Of a DNA stretch of 64,000 nucleotides, positions 8,844 to 19,400 are shown one piece after another. The DNA is from Isochrysis galbana. Its lineage: Eukaryota; Haptophyta; Isochrysidales; Isochrysidaceae. Location of the stretch: positions 5,789,685-5,853,684 of the forward strand of contig CM030936.1 of assembly GCA_018136815.1 (NCBI GenBank), written 5' to 3'. The position numbers and the translations under genes are program-made. Positions within the stretch are counted from its first letter, which is position 1; every line of letters starts with the position of its first letter. Under the pieces are notes generated by a model. That model saw only the letters and a list, made by a program, of their open reading frames with translations, was not told where the DNA came from and did no database searches.

Positions 8844-11489
8844 AGCACAAAATCTTCGCTCGCGCCTTCGGCTCCGGTCGTCACGTCGAGTTCTTCCCTT
8901 GAGAAATCTTCATCGTCCCCGCGTCATGAGCCCGTCTCTTCTTCTTCTCTTCCCGAACTGTTCGGGTCGAAGTCTCCTGGGGAAGAGAGCCTCGTGGGAC
9001 CCCTCCCTTCTTCAAAGGAGAGCCTTTCCGAGCCAGTTCTCCCCCCCTCTCGCCTCTCCGCGCCGACGGTCGAAGTTCCGCCGCCTCCGCGGGCCTCTAC
9101 TCACACCCCGTCAACTGGAGCTGGAATGGGTCCTCTAGCCTCGTCCGTTGCTCCACCGGTGGCCTTTCCTCTCCTTTCTTTCGCTGATCCTTTGCCAAGT
9201 GTTCCTTCCTCTCTCAATCCCTCTGTGGTTGGTGCTGAAGATGATGTGGGTTCCGTCCGGTCCCTCCCTCCTTTCGAGCCCCCACCATATGAAGAGTTTG
9301 TTCTACCCCCGTCGACGTATTCGTACCCCAAACGTAACGTCGTTCCACCTCCGACCGCCACCGTCGGCGCCGCCCAAATCATGGACCAACAAGTCCAGAT
9401 CGAGGCTCTCCGCGGCGCTGTCGACCGCCTCGAGTCCTCTACCCTCCAAGCCGCCCAGCGCCACGAAGAATTTCAGCGAGAGGTGGGGTCTACCTTCAAC
9501 ACGATACTCAACATTCTACAGGGCCAAGCGGGCACTACGACTTCGTCTCGAGTCGAAACTTCGCCACCGCTTGTGGAAGAAGGAGACAACTCCATCGGTG
9601 CTCCCCCTGCCTCGGCCAAGTTCCCTTCTCAACCTTTGCCCGCCGCGCCGTTCTCCGTTCCGCCAAATCCGATTTCCGATCCCGTACCCAATACACCCGT
9701 TCCTGTCCCGTCTGTCAAGCCTGTTTCTGATCCCCAACCTCCACCCACCGTCGCGGGCCTCCGCTCGCTTCCAAATCCGGCGACTCGGCGGCATCCCGTC
9801 GATCCAAGCCTCGCCGGGGATGTTTCTGAGCGAGAGGTCATCCTAGCCTCATGGGACCAACTGTTTAACATGTCCCCCTATGAGGTAGCTTCTCTCTACA
9901 AGAACTCCGACGATTTCGAGCTAATCCACGCCATTCTCAACGGCGGCCTCTCTCGGGCCGGCAATGTTTGGCACTACCGTGTGTTTTTCGAGAAGGAGCA
10001 CGTGACCAAGTGGGCTCGGAGCCGCTTCTTCCACGACCGCACCCTCCATCACCAAGTCCGAATGGGCAAAGAGCTTTCCGAGATCAAGTTCCCCAAGGGC
10101 CTGGCCTCGGACAACGTCCAGACAGCGGCCACCTCCTGGAATGATTTTCGTCTGTCCTTCATCAAGCCACTCGAGCGCGCCCTCTCGCTCGGCTGCGACC
10201 ACCGTGAAATCTTTACATCCTTGCTAGCGGCCGCCAACTTGTGCACCACCGGCAACCAAAGGATTTACGCCTTCCTCCTCGATCTCGCCGAAGATCCGGT
10301 TCTCTCTCTCAATCCCGCGCTGGCCTGCGACGTGCTTCTCCGCAAGTGCGACGCCACCTTCGCGGCCAACGTGCCCGGCTTCGCCAAAGACTCCGCCTCC
10401 ATGGAGTGGGACCGCCTCGTAGCCCGTGAAGCCGGCTCCGATCTCTTAGAGTTATCCAAGAATTTGGTGCGCGCGTACGTCCGCAAGATGGGTGACGCGA
10501 AGGTGGATGCCACGACGGTCTGGGACCACCCAAACATGTCGCACGATATCAATCAACGATTCGAGTCCATCATTCGGAACGACAAGGTCGACGCGGCTCG
10601 CGGCGTGGATAACGCGACCAAGTTCGGCGAGTGTCTTGCGAAGACTCGCTTCCGCGTCGAGAACCACGAGCTCCCTCGTTCGGCCCTTTCGTGCGTCAAC
10701 CTCTGCCAGCGCTACCTGAGCCCGTACGAACAAGCCCGCGCTGGCCAACAAGCGTCGGTCACGGTCGCCGCCGTGACGCCGCCGGCGACTACTTCCAAGT
10801 CCACCAAGACCGCCAAGGTTGCTAAGACTGCCTCTAACCCCGCAGACACTACGGCTTCGATGGTCGCCGCCGTCCAAGCGGCGGTGGCCGAGGCATTAAA
10901 ATCGCAAAACAACAACTCGAACCGCAAGGCGACTGGCGCTGACAATCGTCGGGCTCCGCCTCCGCCTACGAATTACTCCGCATCGTCTCCGTTACCGGAC
11001 GCACTTCTTGACCGTCCCCTCGGCAAAAGCACGTCTTCCCGTCGCCAATGTGATCCCCCTCCGAACGGCCTTGGGCTTCCGGCCGATTCGGGCCTCTCGG
11101 AATGGGATCCAGGTAGCTGGTCTCGAGCGCGAGCCCGCTTCTGGCAAATCTCTCGTTACGCGGGTCACCCGGCCCTTCGCGCTGCGCTCACGCGCTGCCG
11201 TCCCTCGGATGCCACCATGACGGCGCCGCGTCTCGACGACTTAGACCGCGACGTCAAGGAGTGGACCGACGCCAACGGCTGCGCGTACTGCGCCTTTCGT
11301 CCCCGGGCTCCATCTGGTACGCCCGAGGCAGACTTGTGGAAGTATGGCACGGGCGACGGAGCTCATAACCCCGTCGTTTGCCAACCATACATTCGTTTTC
11401 TCTGCGAAGGCGGCAGTGGCGAGTGTGGTAACGACCCAGAAGTCCACCGCCGCCTCCGCACGATGGTTGTTCTCCGTCCGGCCCAGTAG
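8724..11489 (+). CDS. Gag-like protein of the chromovirus
   Basis: A long open frame from ATG 8724 (ACCATGC context), lying inside the LTR, to the stop at 11489, about 921 residues. The first 350 residues are Ser/Pro-rich and low-complexity, followed by a short helical stretch (MDQQVQIEALRGAVDRLESS). The globular part, from about residue 380 (SWDQLFNMSPYEVASLYKNS) to 680, is the likely capsid region by position and composition. The tail has scattered Cys and His (CAYCAF, CEGGSGECGN) but no canonical CCHC knuckle. It is identified as Gag by its location between LTR and pol, not by a recognised capsid motif. Confidence 0.7.
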   Translation: MPVVTPEESSMSSPQEPHSALAAGAPSQAISKSEMSLALTSTKSSLAPSAPVVTSSSSLEKSSSSPRHEPVSSSSLPELFGSKSPGEESLVGPLPSSKESLSEPVLPPSRLSAPTVEVPPPPRASTHTPSTGAGMGPLASSVAPPVAFPLLSFADPLPSVPSSLNPSVVGAEDDVGSVRSLPPFEPPPYEEFVLPPSTYSYPKRNVVPPPTATVGAAQIMDQQVQIEALRGAVDRLESSTLQAAQRHEEFQREVGSTFNTILNILQGQAGTTTSSRVETSPPLVEEGDNSIGAPPASAKFPSQPLPAAPFSVPPNPISDPVPNTPVPVPSVKPVSDPQPPPTVAGLRSLPNPATRRHPVDPSLAGDVSEREVILASWDQLFNMSPYEVASLYKNSDDFELIHAILNGGLSRAGNVWHYRVFFEKEHVTKWARSRFFHDRTLHHQVRMGKELSEIKFPKGLASDNVQTAATSWNDFRLSFIKPLERALSLGCDHREIFTSLLAAANLCTTGNQRIYAFLLDLAEDPVLSLNPALACDVLLRKCDATFAANVPGFAKDSASMEWDRLVAREAGSDLLELSKNLVRAYVRKMGDAKVDATTVWDHPNMSHDINQRFESIIRNDKVDAARGVDNATKFGECLAKTRFRVENHELPRSALSCVNLCQRYLSPYEQARAGQQASVTVAAVTPPATTSKSTKTAKVAKTASNPADTTASMVAAVQAAVAEALKSQNNNSNRKATGADNRRAPPPPTNYSASSPLPDALLDRPLGKSTSSRRQCDPPPNGLGLPADSGLSEWDPGSWSRARARFWQISRYAGHPALRAALTRCRPSDATMTAPRLDDLDRDVKEWTDANGCAYCAFRPRAPSGTPEADLWKYGTGDGAHNPVVCQPYIRFLCEGGSGECGNDPEVHRRLRTMVVLRPAQ

Positions 11490-12059
11490 GTCGCCGGCGG
11501 GGCCCACGTCCGCGCTGTTACCCCGCTACCAGTCCAGGGTAGTGGGCCTGAACGCCACCCACCAAAAGATCGTATTACGCTACGGCCGAGTACTTCTACG
11601 GCCTCCAACCGGTACCCCAAGATTCCCCAAGTTCCAGACAAGCCCTGCCACCTCCATCCCCCTCTTTCTCCTGCCTCCTCGCCGATTGCCCCTATTTCTC
11701 CCAATGCCGATGATTCCATCCTGATTCTCGATATCACGCACGAGTCCTCAAAACCAAGTCAACCGTCACCGCCTCTCTATCAACTCAAGCCGCTCAACCG
11801 CTACCCCCCGCCACTCCTCAAGCATCCCCAGTCCAAGACCTCACGGTCTGCGAAAATCCAGCCGCCGCAGGCCCAATCCAACCTTCAATCCTTCAAATCA
11901 AATTTCGCATGTCCGAGCCACAAAACGTCTCCCGAGTACGAGTCCGAGTCCAAGTCACGTTCAGAATTACCCTCTTCGTCTTACGCCACCGCGAGCCCAT
12001 CTACGAGTCTGAGCCCAGTCCAGTCATCACCGGTATCACCAGTCTCCATTACTACGACG

Positions 12060-15000
12060 ATGGAGGCGCAGTTCTCCGGTTCTTCCCCACTTTCTTTCGA
12101 GTCCGAGTCCAAGCCTGTTTTGAGCAAACCCCGTTCTGAGCCATCCGAGTCCGAGTCCGAGTCCGAGTTTACAACGTCACCGAGTCCTACCACGCGGTCG
12201 ACCGCAGGATTAACGGAGCTCCAGCCACTCACTGAGCCTCCGACGACCACTCCTTCCGCGGGAGTGTTCACCTTCGGTCCTCCGCGCCCCGAGTCTGAGT
12301 CATTTGGAATCTCCGGTCACTTCCAGAATTCCAACCACAACCGAGCCCCGTTTCACGAGCCACCGCGTATCGAGTCCAAACACAAGCTGACGCCGAAGCC
12401 CTCGACGACAGCCACTGTGTCCTTGTCCGAGCCACCGTTCCGAGTCTCGCCGCAGCCGGCCTGCCACTCCAGCAGGCTGCACGCCGCCGAGCCGATCCCT
12501 TCCGTTTCCGTTCCGAGTCCGAGTCCAATCGCACAAGACAGTGCATCCCGAGCCCGCGTAATCAAGCCCGTCACCGAGTCCGAGATTTCGGCCGCACCGA
12601 GCCAACCGGTGCTGGCCACCGAGCCCCTATTGTCATCACAAGCTTCAGCTTCGTCCTCACCGACGGTTGCGACGCCAGGGGGCTTCACCTTTGAGCCGGC
12701 CCCGTCCGTTCCCATTTCGAAAGTTAGCCCTGTTATTGGCGTCCAGCACGCCAGAAACGACGAGTCCGAGTCCGAGTACAAATTAACGTCACCGCGGAGT
12801 CCGCGGTCGACCACCGGCGTTCCCACGCCACCCCATCAACCGAGAGCCCTGGAGGAGCTTGAACAGCCGTCTCCTAGCCCCTCTCAAGTCGCCGAGTCTT
12901 CCGAATTCGAGTCTGAATCCACCGTAATTTCAGCGGTCCATCCACCCGCTAGCCCGAGCCAAGTCCTCCGAAGAATGCTTCGCATTGCAGAACCTCTTCG
13001 GCCACTACCCACGCCAGCCGCTGCCGCAGAGCCACCACCCTGGCCCCAGCCTTCCCCGCAGCCGGCTTCTACGACAGCCACGTCCCTTCTTTCGCCGGCG
13101 CCGACCCCGCCGACGACAGAATGCAACGACGTCTCCTCTTCCGACGTGACCATGGAGAGTGACCACAACTCCTCTGCACGTCGAGGAACGGCGGCCTCCC
13201 AAACCGAGCTTCTACGCCCATTGAGCCAGCCCAACCGAGTCCCTGAGCCATGTCCTTCATGTCTCTCACCGGTGGTCTCGCGGCCGCGGCGTCCGTCGCC
13301 GCCGTCCGACACCCCACTTCTCCGAGTTTCTTCGTCAATCCCGTCCTCCGAGCCCGTCTCTACGTCGTCGATATCCGAGTCTTCTTCCATTCGTCCTACG
13401 TCGCTGCGGCCACCGGTCGCCGCCTCCGAGCACTGCCTGCCTCTCGATACCACTGCCACCACCATCATGCGCGTGGCAGCGATCAATGCGTCCGCGATCC
13501 AGTCCTTCGATTCCTCTCAAAACAACTCCGATGTCGGCACCCGTGATGATACCCCGTCACCCGCTCTCCACGCTCTCGCCTCTCTTCGTGCACGAGCGAG
13601 CGGCTCTGCGGTGGTATTACCTCGGCACCTGACGGAGGCAGCCCAAGAGCTTCGCCGGCCTCGCAATGGCACCCTAGCCTCGCCTGCCGCCGCGCTACCC
13701 AAGCACTTCGATGAGCTTTGCGCTGAGCTCACGAAGATGAATCAACGAGTCCAAGACGGGCTGACGTCTGGCTGTCACGCACCACGCGTTCTCGTCGTTG
13801 GCGAGACGAGCGGCGTCGTCTCCTCCATGTTCCTACTCGCCGGTGCTGATGTAGCTACGTGCGATTTGTATCCTTCCGAGATCGATTACGTGCCCCACTT
13901 CCAAGGCGACGCGCTTCATGTCCAAAACCTAGGTTGGGACCTAGTCATCGCCCACCCGCCCTGCACGTACCTCTCCGCTGTCAGCAGTCAATGGCTCTCC
14001 CAAGAACCCGGACGTCGTGCCGCTCTTGAGTCGGCCGCTCGCGTCTTCAAGTCAATGGCCTCCGCCACTGCTCCGTTTGTAGCGGTCGAGAACCCTCGGA
14101 TGCATGCGGAAGCTCGCCGTTTAGTCGGGGGGTTGACCCCGACCCAATTCGTCCAACCCTGGGAGCACGGCACTGGACACCAGAAAGCCACCGGGTTGTA
14201 CCTCACCAAAGGGCTGCCGCCCCTCCAGCCAACTTGCGTCGTGGATGGCCGTGAGTCGGCCATGGCTAACCTCTCTCCTTCACCGCACCGTGGCGCTCTT
14301 CGCAGCCGCACCTACGTCGGTGTAGCTGGAGCGATGGCGATCCATTGGATGCCTGTTCTTCTTCGACATTTGAGCCAACAGCGAGACCAGACGTCGACGA
14401 AGAAATTGTCCGCGTTAGAGCTACTCGCTTGCGCGCGGTGCAGCCTATTGGACCGGCCTTCACTTAGCTCGACCGAGGCTACCGCCTACGAGCCGTGGTC
14501 GGCTCTTCATCGTTATGAGAGGGGGAGGGAAACGAGTGAAGTTTCTTCCGACCCCGTTGTTTCCCGTCCAGCTACTCCCGAGTCAGACAACCACGAAGAC
14601 CAAAAAGAAACCCACGATAACCACGACAACGACACGCCACTCCACGCCTCCGAGTCTACTCTCCACGACCCATTCTCTCCATGGACCGCCCCGCCTCCGG
14701 CACGCGCGAGCTCGCCGCGTCCGACGACGCCGACGACTCTCCGGAAGCGGCGCCAACAATGGCAATCATTCGGAGTGAACGGGGACCAGAAATGGTCCAA
14801 CGTCACGCTCGAAACCGCTGACGAAATAAGAGCGCAAGCTCTAGCCGGACGAAACGCCGACGAGGAATCCGACCTCGCCGCTGCCGTCCGAGCGCCGATC
14901 GAGTTCGTGGAAGCCAAAGGCATCCGCGCCGAAGAGCTAGCCTCATTAGTTCGAAGACCCAAGACAGAAGCCCAAGCCCGTCTCGAGAAAGATTGGGAAA

Positions 15001-16031
15001 AGATGTCCGACCACCCGAGGCACCCCACCGACAAGAGAGGCCTGGGCTACACTAGTCCCAAGCTATCACCCTGTACCGCTACCAACGAGGACGACCCCTC
15101 TAGGCCCTCTGCCACGATAGCGGCAGTCGGAGTACCCGAAGAGACGACGACCAGTTTGACGACGAATTCACCCGAGCAACGACGCTGGCGACCAACCCCG
15201 TCCCTGTCCGACACCATTGCACACGTGACCGCGCACCGGCCGGAGAGCGTCGTGGATACCCTACCATCTGCCTACCCAAGGCATTGTCTATATGTTCGAG
15301 ATCTAATGGTCTGCCGCTCCGGCGAGGCTGCCGGCAAAGAAGGAGTAATCTTAGCCGACTCCGCCCTCACGGTCAACAGCACACTCGCTGACACCGGAGC
15401 TGGCCCGTCGGTCGTGACCACTTCCCTCTTGTCCAGCCTACCCAACGACGCATGCGTCGAGCGGCTGCCGCAAGCCGTAGTGACACCGCTCCATGGCCCA
15501 GACGGCCTACCTCTTATCACGCGAGGCAAGGCTCGAATCGTTTTCTCCGTCGGTGGATTTCTCTTTCGTCATACGTTCATGGTGATTGAAGGCAACCCGA
15601 TGCTACTGCTCGGGAACGACTTCTTAGCTACGCACGCCGCTTCGATTCAGCTCGCCTCCGACAGCGCGGACGGCTCTATCACCCTCGGTGCCCCATCCAC
15701 GGTGGCTCCTCTTGAGGTTAATGGCAGTCCAAGCCCCGACGCTCCGCCGATCTTTCGCGTCTCGACGTCACCGATAGCGGTGGTCCCTGTCAGCATGACT
15801 TGTGCACAGGTCTGTCCGACCTCCGCGAACCCAATCACGACTGACTTCTTCCGAGGGCCGCAAGCCGCCGAAAACGACAACCAGCTAGTCTCCGAGCCGC
15901 TCTTCAACACGGCCGATGAGTTTGCCGCAAAGCGCCGGCGTCTTGTGGCTCCGAGTACCTCCTATATACCCATGAACCTATCACGATCCCGGCCTATCAT
16001 CGGGCGACGTTTCACGTCCGAATTCCGCTAG
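12060..16031 (+). CDS. Chromovirus ORF: cytosine methyltransferase-like domain plus aspartic protease
   Basis: An open frame of 1323 residues from ATG 12060. Residues 1-570 are Ser/Pro/Glu-rich with GAGTCC-encoded Glu-Ser runs. Residues about 576-765 match the phage and bacterial orphan cytosine-methyltransferase family as I know it: RVLVVGETSGVV with CDLYPSE (SAM-binding strands), WDLVIAHPPCTYLS (PC motif, Cys 635), VENP (677-679), then QKATGLYLTKGLPPLQPT, RSRTYVGVAGAMA and HW. The putative catalytic Cys and the Glu-Asn pair are present. A retroviral-type protease follows near residue 1105 (ADTGAGPSVV) with the second signature MLLLGNDFL near 1180. A cargo enzyme between gag and protease is not standard for Ty3/gypsy. 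Substrate and activity are inferred from family resemblance only. Confidence 0.8.
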   Translation: MEAQFSGSSPLSFESESKPVLSKPRSEPSESESESEFTTSPSPTTRSTAGLTELQPLTEPPTTTPSAGVFTFGPPRPESESFGISGHFQNSNHNRAPFHEPPRIESKHKLTPKPSTTATVSLSEPPFRVSPQPACHSSRLHAAEPIPSVSVPSPSPIAQDSASRARVIKPVTESEISAAPSQPVLATEPLLSSQASASSSPTVATPGGFTFEPAPSVPISKVSPVIGVQHARNDESESEYKLTSPRSPRSTTGVPTPPHQPRALEELEQPSPSPSQVAESSEFESESTVISAVHPPASPSQVLRRMLRIAEPLRPLPTPAAAAEPPPWPQPSPQPASTTATSLLSPAPTPPTTECNDVSSSDVTMESDHNSSARRGTAASQTELLRPLSQPNRVPEPCPSCLSPVVSRPRRPSPPSDTPLLRVSSSIPSSEPVSTSSISESSSIRPTSLRPPVAASEHCLPLDTTATTIMRVAAINASAIQSFDSSQNNSDVGTRDDTPSPALHALASLRARASGSAVVLPRHLTEAAQELRRPRNGTLASPAAALPKHFDELCAELTKMNQRVQDGLTSGCHAPRVLVVGETSGVVSSMFLLAGADVATCDLYPSEIDYVPHFQGDALHVQNLGWDLVIAHPPCTYLSAVSSQWLSQEPGRRAALESAARVFKSMASATAPFVAVENPRMHAEARRLVGGLTPTQFVQPWEHGTGHQKATGLYLTKGLPPLQPTCVVDGRESAMANLSPSPHRGALRSRTYVGVAGAMAIHWMPVLLRHLSQQRDQTSTKKLSALELLACARCSLLDRPSLSSTEATAYEPWSALHRYERGRETSEVSSDPVVSRPATPESDNHEDQKETHDNHDNDTPLHASESTLHDPFSPWTAPPPARASSPRPTTPTTLRKRRQQWQSFGVNGDQKWSNVTLETADEIRAQALAGRNADEESDLAAAVRAPIEFVEAKGIRAEELASLVRRPKTEAQARLEKDWEKMSDHPRHPTDKRGLGYTSPKLSPCTATNEDDPSRPSATIAAVGVPEETTTSLTTNSPEQRRWRPTPSLSDTIAHVTAHRPESVVDTLPSAYPRHCLYVRDLMVCRSGEAAGKEGVILADSALTVNSTLADTGAGPSVVTTSLLSSLPNDACVERLPQAVVTPLHGPDGLPLITRGKARIVFSVGGFLFRHTFMVIEGNPMLLLGNDFLATHAASIQLASDSADGSITLGAPSTVAPLEVNGSPSPDAPPIFRVSTSPIAVVPVSMTCAQVCPTSANPITTDFFRGPQAAENDNQLVSEPLFNTADEFAAKRRRLVAPSTSYIPMNLSRSRPIIGRRFTSEFR

Positions 16032-16349
16032 CTCTTCGAGAACACGAAGACTGCGCCATGCTCGTGGACCGACTCCTACACGCGAGACTATTGACAGCTC
16101 TCCGCTCGTCATCCCTCAAGTAGAGAGGCCGAATCCGACCACACCATCGCGGTTACGGTGGCCAATACTGACCCCAAACCACTACACCTTCCGTCGTTCC
16201 ATCCTGTAGCTTCGCTACAGGTTCGATTCAAGATTCACGCTGGAACTTATCACCGCGTCGGTGACAATAACTCGCCGGATGTGATTGAGTCGCTCAACGA
16301 GGACCAACGCAAGCTCCTCGAGGCAGCCAAGATCGACCCCGAGGGCCGT

Positions 16350-16449
16350 NNNNNNNNNNNNNNNNNNNNNNNNNNNNNNNNNNNNNNNNNNNNNNNNNNN
16401 NNNNNNNNNNNNNNNNNNNNNNNNNNNNNNNNNNNNNNNNNNNNNNNNN
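16350..16449. other. Assembly gap (100 N)
   Basis: Exactly 100 unknown bases. The left side ends inside the pol region and the right side restarts in the last part of the LTR, so the gap joins two overlapping pieces of the same element. Confidence 0.99.
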
Positions 16450-19400
16450 CCCACAAGCCTCCTTCCACACTTCCGCGCCCTCCGTGCGTCGTGCGTCGTG
16501 TGCGTCGATCACCATGCCCGTAGTCACCCCCGAGGAAAGCTCCATGAGCTCCCCGCAAAGAACCGCATTCCGCGCTAGCTGCCGGCGCGCCCTCGCAGGC
16601 CATCTCCAAGAGTGAGATGAGCCTTGCTCTGACAAGCACAAAATCTTCGCTCGCGCCTTCGGCTCCGGTCGTCACGTCGAGTTCTTCCCTTGAGAAATCT
16701 TCATCGTCCCCGCGTCATGAGCCCGTCTCTTCTTCTTCTCTTCCCGAACTGTTCGGGTCGAAGTCTCCTGGGGAAGAGAGCCTCGTGGGACCCCTCCCTT
16801 CTTCAAAGGAGAGCCTTTCCGAGCCAGTTCTCCCCCCTCTCGCCTCTCCGCGCCGACGGTCGAAGTTCCGCCGCCTCCGCGGGCCTCTACTCACACCCGT
16901 CAACTGGAGCTGGAATGGGTCCTCTAGCCTCGTCCGTTGCTCCACCGGTGGCCTTTCCTCTCCTTTCTTTCGCTGATCCTTTGCCAAGTGTTCCTTCCTC
17001 TCTCAATCCCTCTGTGGTTGGTGCTGAAGATGATGTGGGTTCCGTCCGGTCCCTCCCTCCTTTCGAGCCCCCACCATATGAAGAGTTTGTTCCACCCCCG
17101 TCGACGTATTCGTACCCCAAACGTAACGTCGTTCCACCTCCGACCGCCACCGTCGGCGCCGCCCAAATCATGGACCAACAAGTCCAGATCGAGGCTCTCC
17201 GCGGCGCTGTCGACCGCCTCGAGTCCTCTACCCTCCAAGCCGCCCAGCGCCACGAAGAATTTCAGCGAGAGGTGGGGTCTACCTTCAACACGATACTCAA
17301 CATTCTACAGGGCCAAGCGGGCACTACGACTTCGTCTCGAGTCGAAACTTCGCCACCGCTTGTGGAAGAAGGAGACAACTCCATCGGTGCTCCCCTGCCT
17401 CGGCCAAGTTCCTTCTCAACTTTGCCCGCCGCGCCGTTCTCCGTTCCGCCAAATCCGATTTCCGATCCCGTACCAATACACCCGTTCCTGTCCCGTCTGT
17501 CAAGCCTGTTTCTGATCCCCAACCTCCACCCACCGTCGCGGGCCTCCGCTCGCTTCCAAATCCGGCGACTCGGCGGCATCCCGTCGATCCAAGCCTCGCG
17601 GGGATGTTTCTGAGCGAGAGGTCATCCTAGCCTCATGGGACCAACTGTTTAACATGTCCCCCTATGAGGTAGCTTCTCTCTACAAGAACTCCGACGATTC
17701 GAGCTAATCCACGCCATTCTCAACGGCGGCCTCTCTCGGGCCGGCAATGTTTGGCACTACCGTGTGTTTTTCGAGAAGGAGCACGTGACCAAGTGGGCTC
17801 GGAGCCGCTTCTTCCACGACCGCACCCTCCATCACCAAGTCCGAATGGGCAAAGAGCTTTCCGAGATCAAGTTCCCCAAGGGCCTGGCCTCGGACAACGT
17901 CCAGACAGCGGCCACCTCCTGGAATGATTTTCGTCTGTCCTTCATCAACCACTCGAGCGCGCCCTCTCGCTCGGCTGCGACCACCGTGAAATCTTTACAT
18001 CCTTGCTAGCGGCCGCCAACTTGTGCACCACCGGCAACCAAAGATTTACGCCTTCCTCCTCGATCTCGCCGAAGATCCGGTTCTCTCTCTCAATCCCGCG
18101 CTGGCCTGCGACGTGCTTCTCCGCAAGTGCGACGCCACCTTCGCGGCCAACGTGCCCGGCTTCGCCAAAGACTCCGCCTCCATGGAGTGGGACCGCCTCG
18201 TAGCCGTGAAGCCGGCTCCGATCTCTTAGAGTTATCCAAGAATTTGGTGCGCGCGTACGTCCGCAAGATGGGTGACGCGAAGGTGGATGCCACGACGGTC
18301 TGGGACCACCCAAACATGTCGCACGATATCAATCAACGATTCGAGTCCATCATTCGGAACGACAAGGTCGACGCGGCTCGCGGCGTGGATAACGCGACCA
18401 AGTTCGGCGAGTGTCTTGCGAAGACTCGCTTCCGCGTCGAGAACCACGAGCTCCCTCGTTCGGCCCTTTCGTGCGTCAACCTCTGCCAGCGCTACCTGAG
18501 CCCGTACGAACAGCCCGCGCTGGCCAACAAGCGTCGGTCACGGTCGCCGCCGTGACGCCGCGGCGACTACTTCCAAGTCCACCAAGACCGCCAAGGTTGC
18601 TAAGACTGCCTCTAACCCGCAGACACTACGGCTTCGATGGTCGCCGCCGTCCAAGCGGCGGTGGCCGAGGCATTAAAATCGCAAAACAACAACTCGAACC
18701 GCAAGGCGACTGGCGCTGACAATCGTCGGGCTCCGCCTCCGCCTACGAATTACTCCGCATCGTCTCCGTTACCGGACGCACTTCTTGACCGTCCCCTCGG
18801 CAAAAGCACGTCTTCCCGTCGCCAATGTGATCCCCCTCCGAACGGCCTTGGGCTTCCGGCCGATTCGGGCCTCTCGGAATGGGATCCAGGTAGCTGGTCT
18901 CGAGCGCGAGCCCGCTTCTGGCAAATCTCTCGTTACGCGGGTCACCCGGCCCTTCGCGCTGCGCTCACGCGCTGCCGTCCCTCGGATGCCACCATGACGG
19001 CGCCGCGTCTCGACGACTTAGACCGCGACGTCAAGGAGTGGACCGACGCCAACGGCTGCGCGTACTGCGCCTTTCGTCCCGGGCTCCATCTGGTACGCCC
19101 GAGGCAGACTTGTGGAAGTATGGCACGGGCGACGGAGCTCATAACCCCGTCGTTTGCCAACCATACATTCGTTTTCTCTGCGAAGGCGGCAGTGGCGAGT
19201 GTGGTAACGACCCAGAAGTCCACCGCCGCCTCCGCACGATGGTTGTTCTCCGTCCGGCCCAGTAGGTCGCCGGCGGGGCCCACGTCCGCGCTGTTACCCC
19301 GCTACCAGTCCAGGGTAGTGGGCCTGAACGCCACCCACCAAAAGATCGTATTACGCTACGGCCGAGTACTTCTACGGCCTCCAACCGGTACCCCAAGATT

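Noticed and set aside
8844-8862. Primer-binding site directly after the 5' LTR
   Set aside because: AGCACAAAATCTTCGCTCG shows no tRNA 3'-end complement that I recognise (no TGG start).
12353-15034. Minus-strand frames (157, 173, 200 codons) inside the chromovirus, repeated in the second copy
   Set aside because: Antisense shadows of the GAGTCC and Ser/Pro-rich coding strand; they recur in both copies only because the DNA does.
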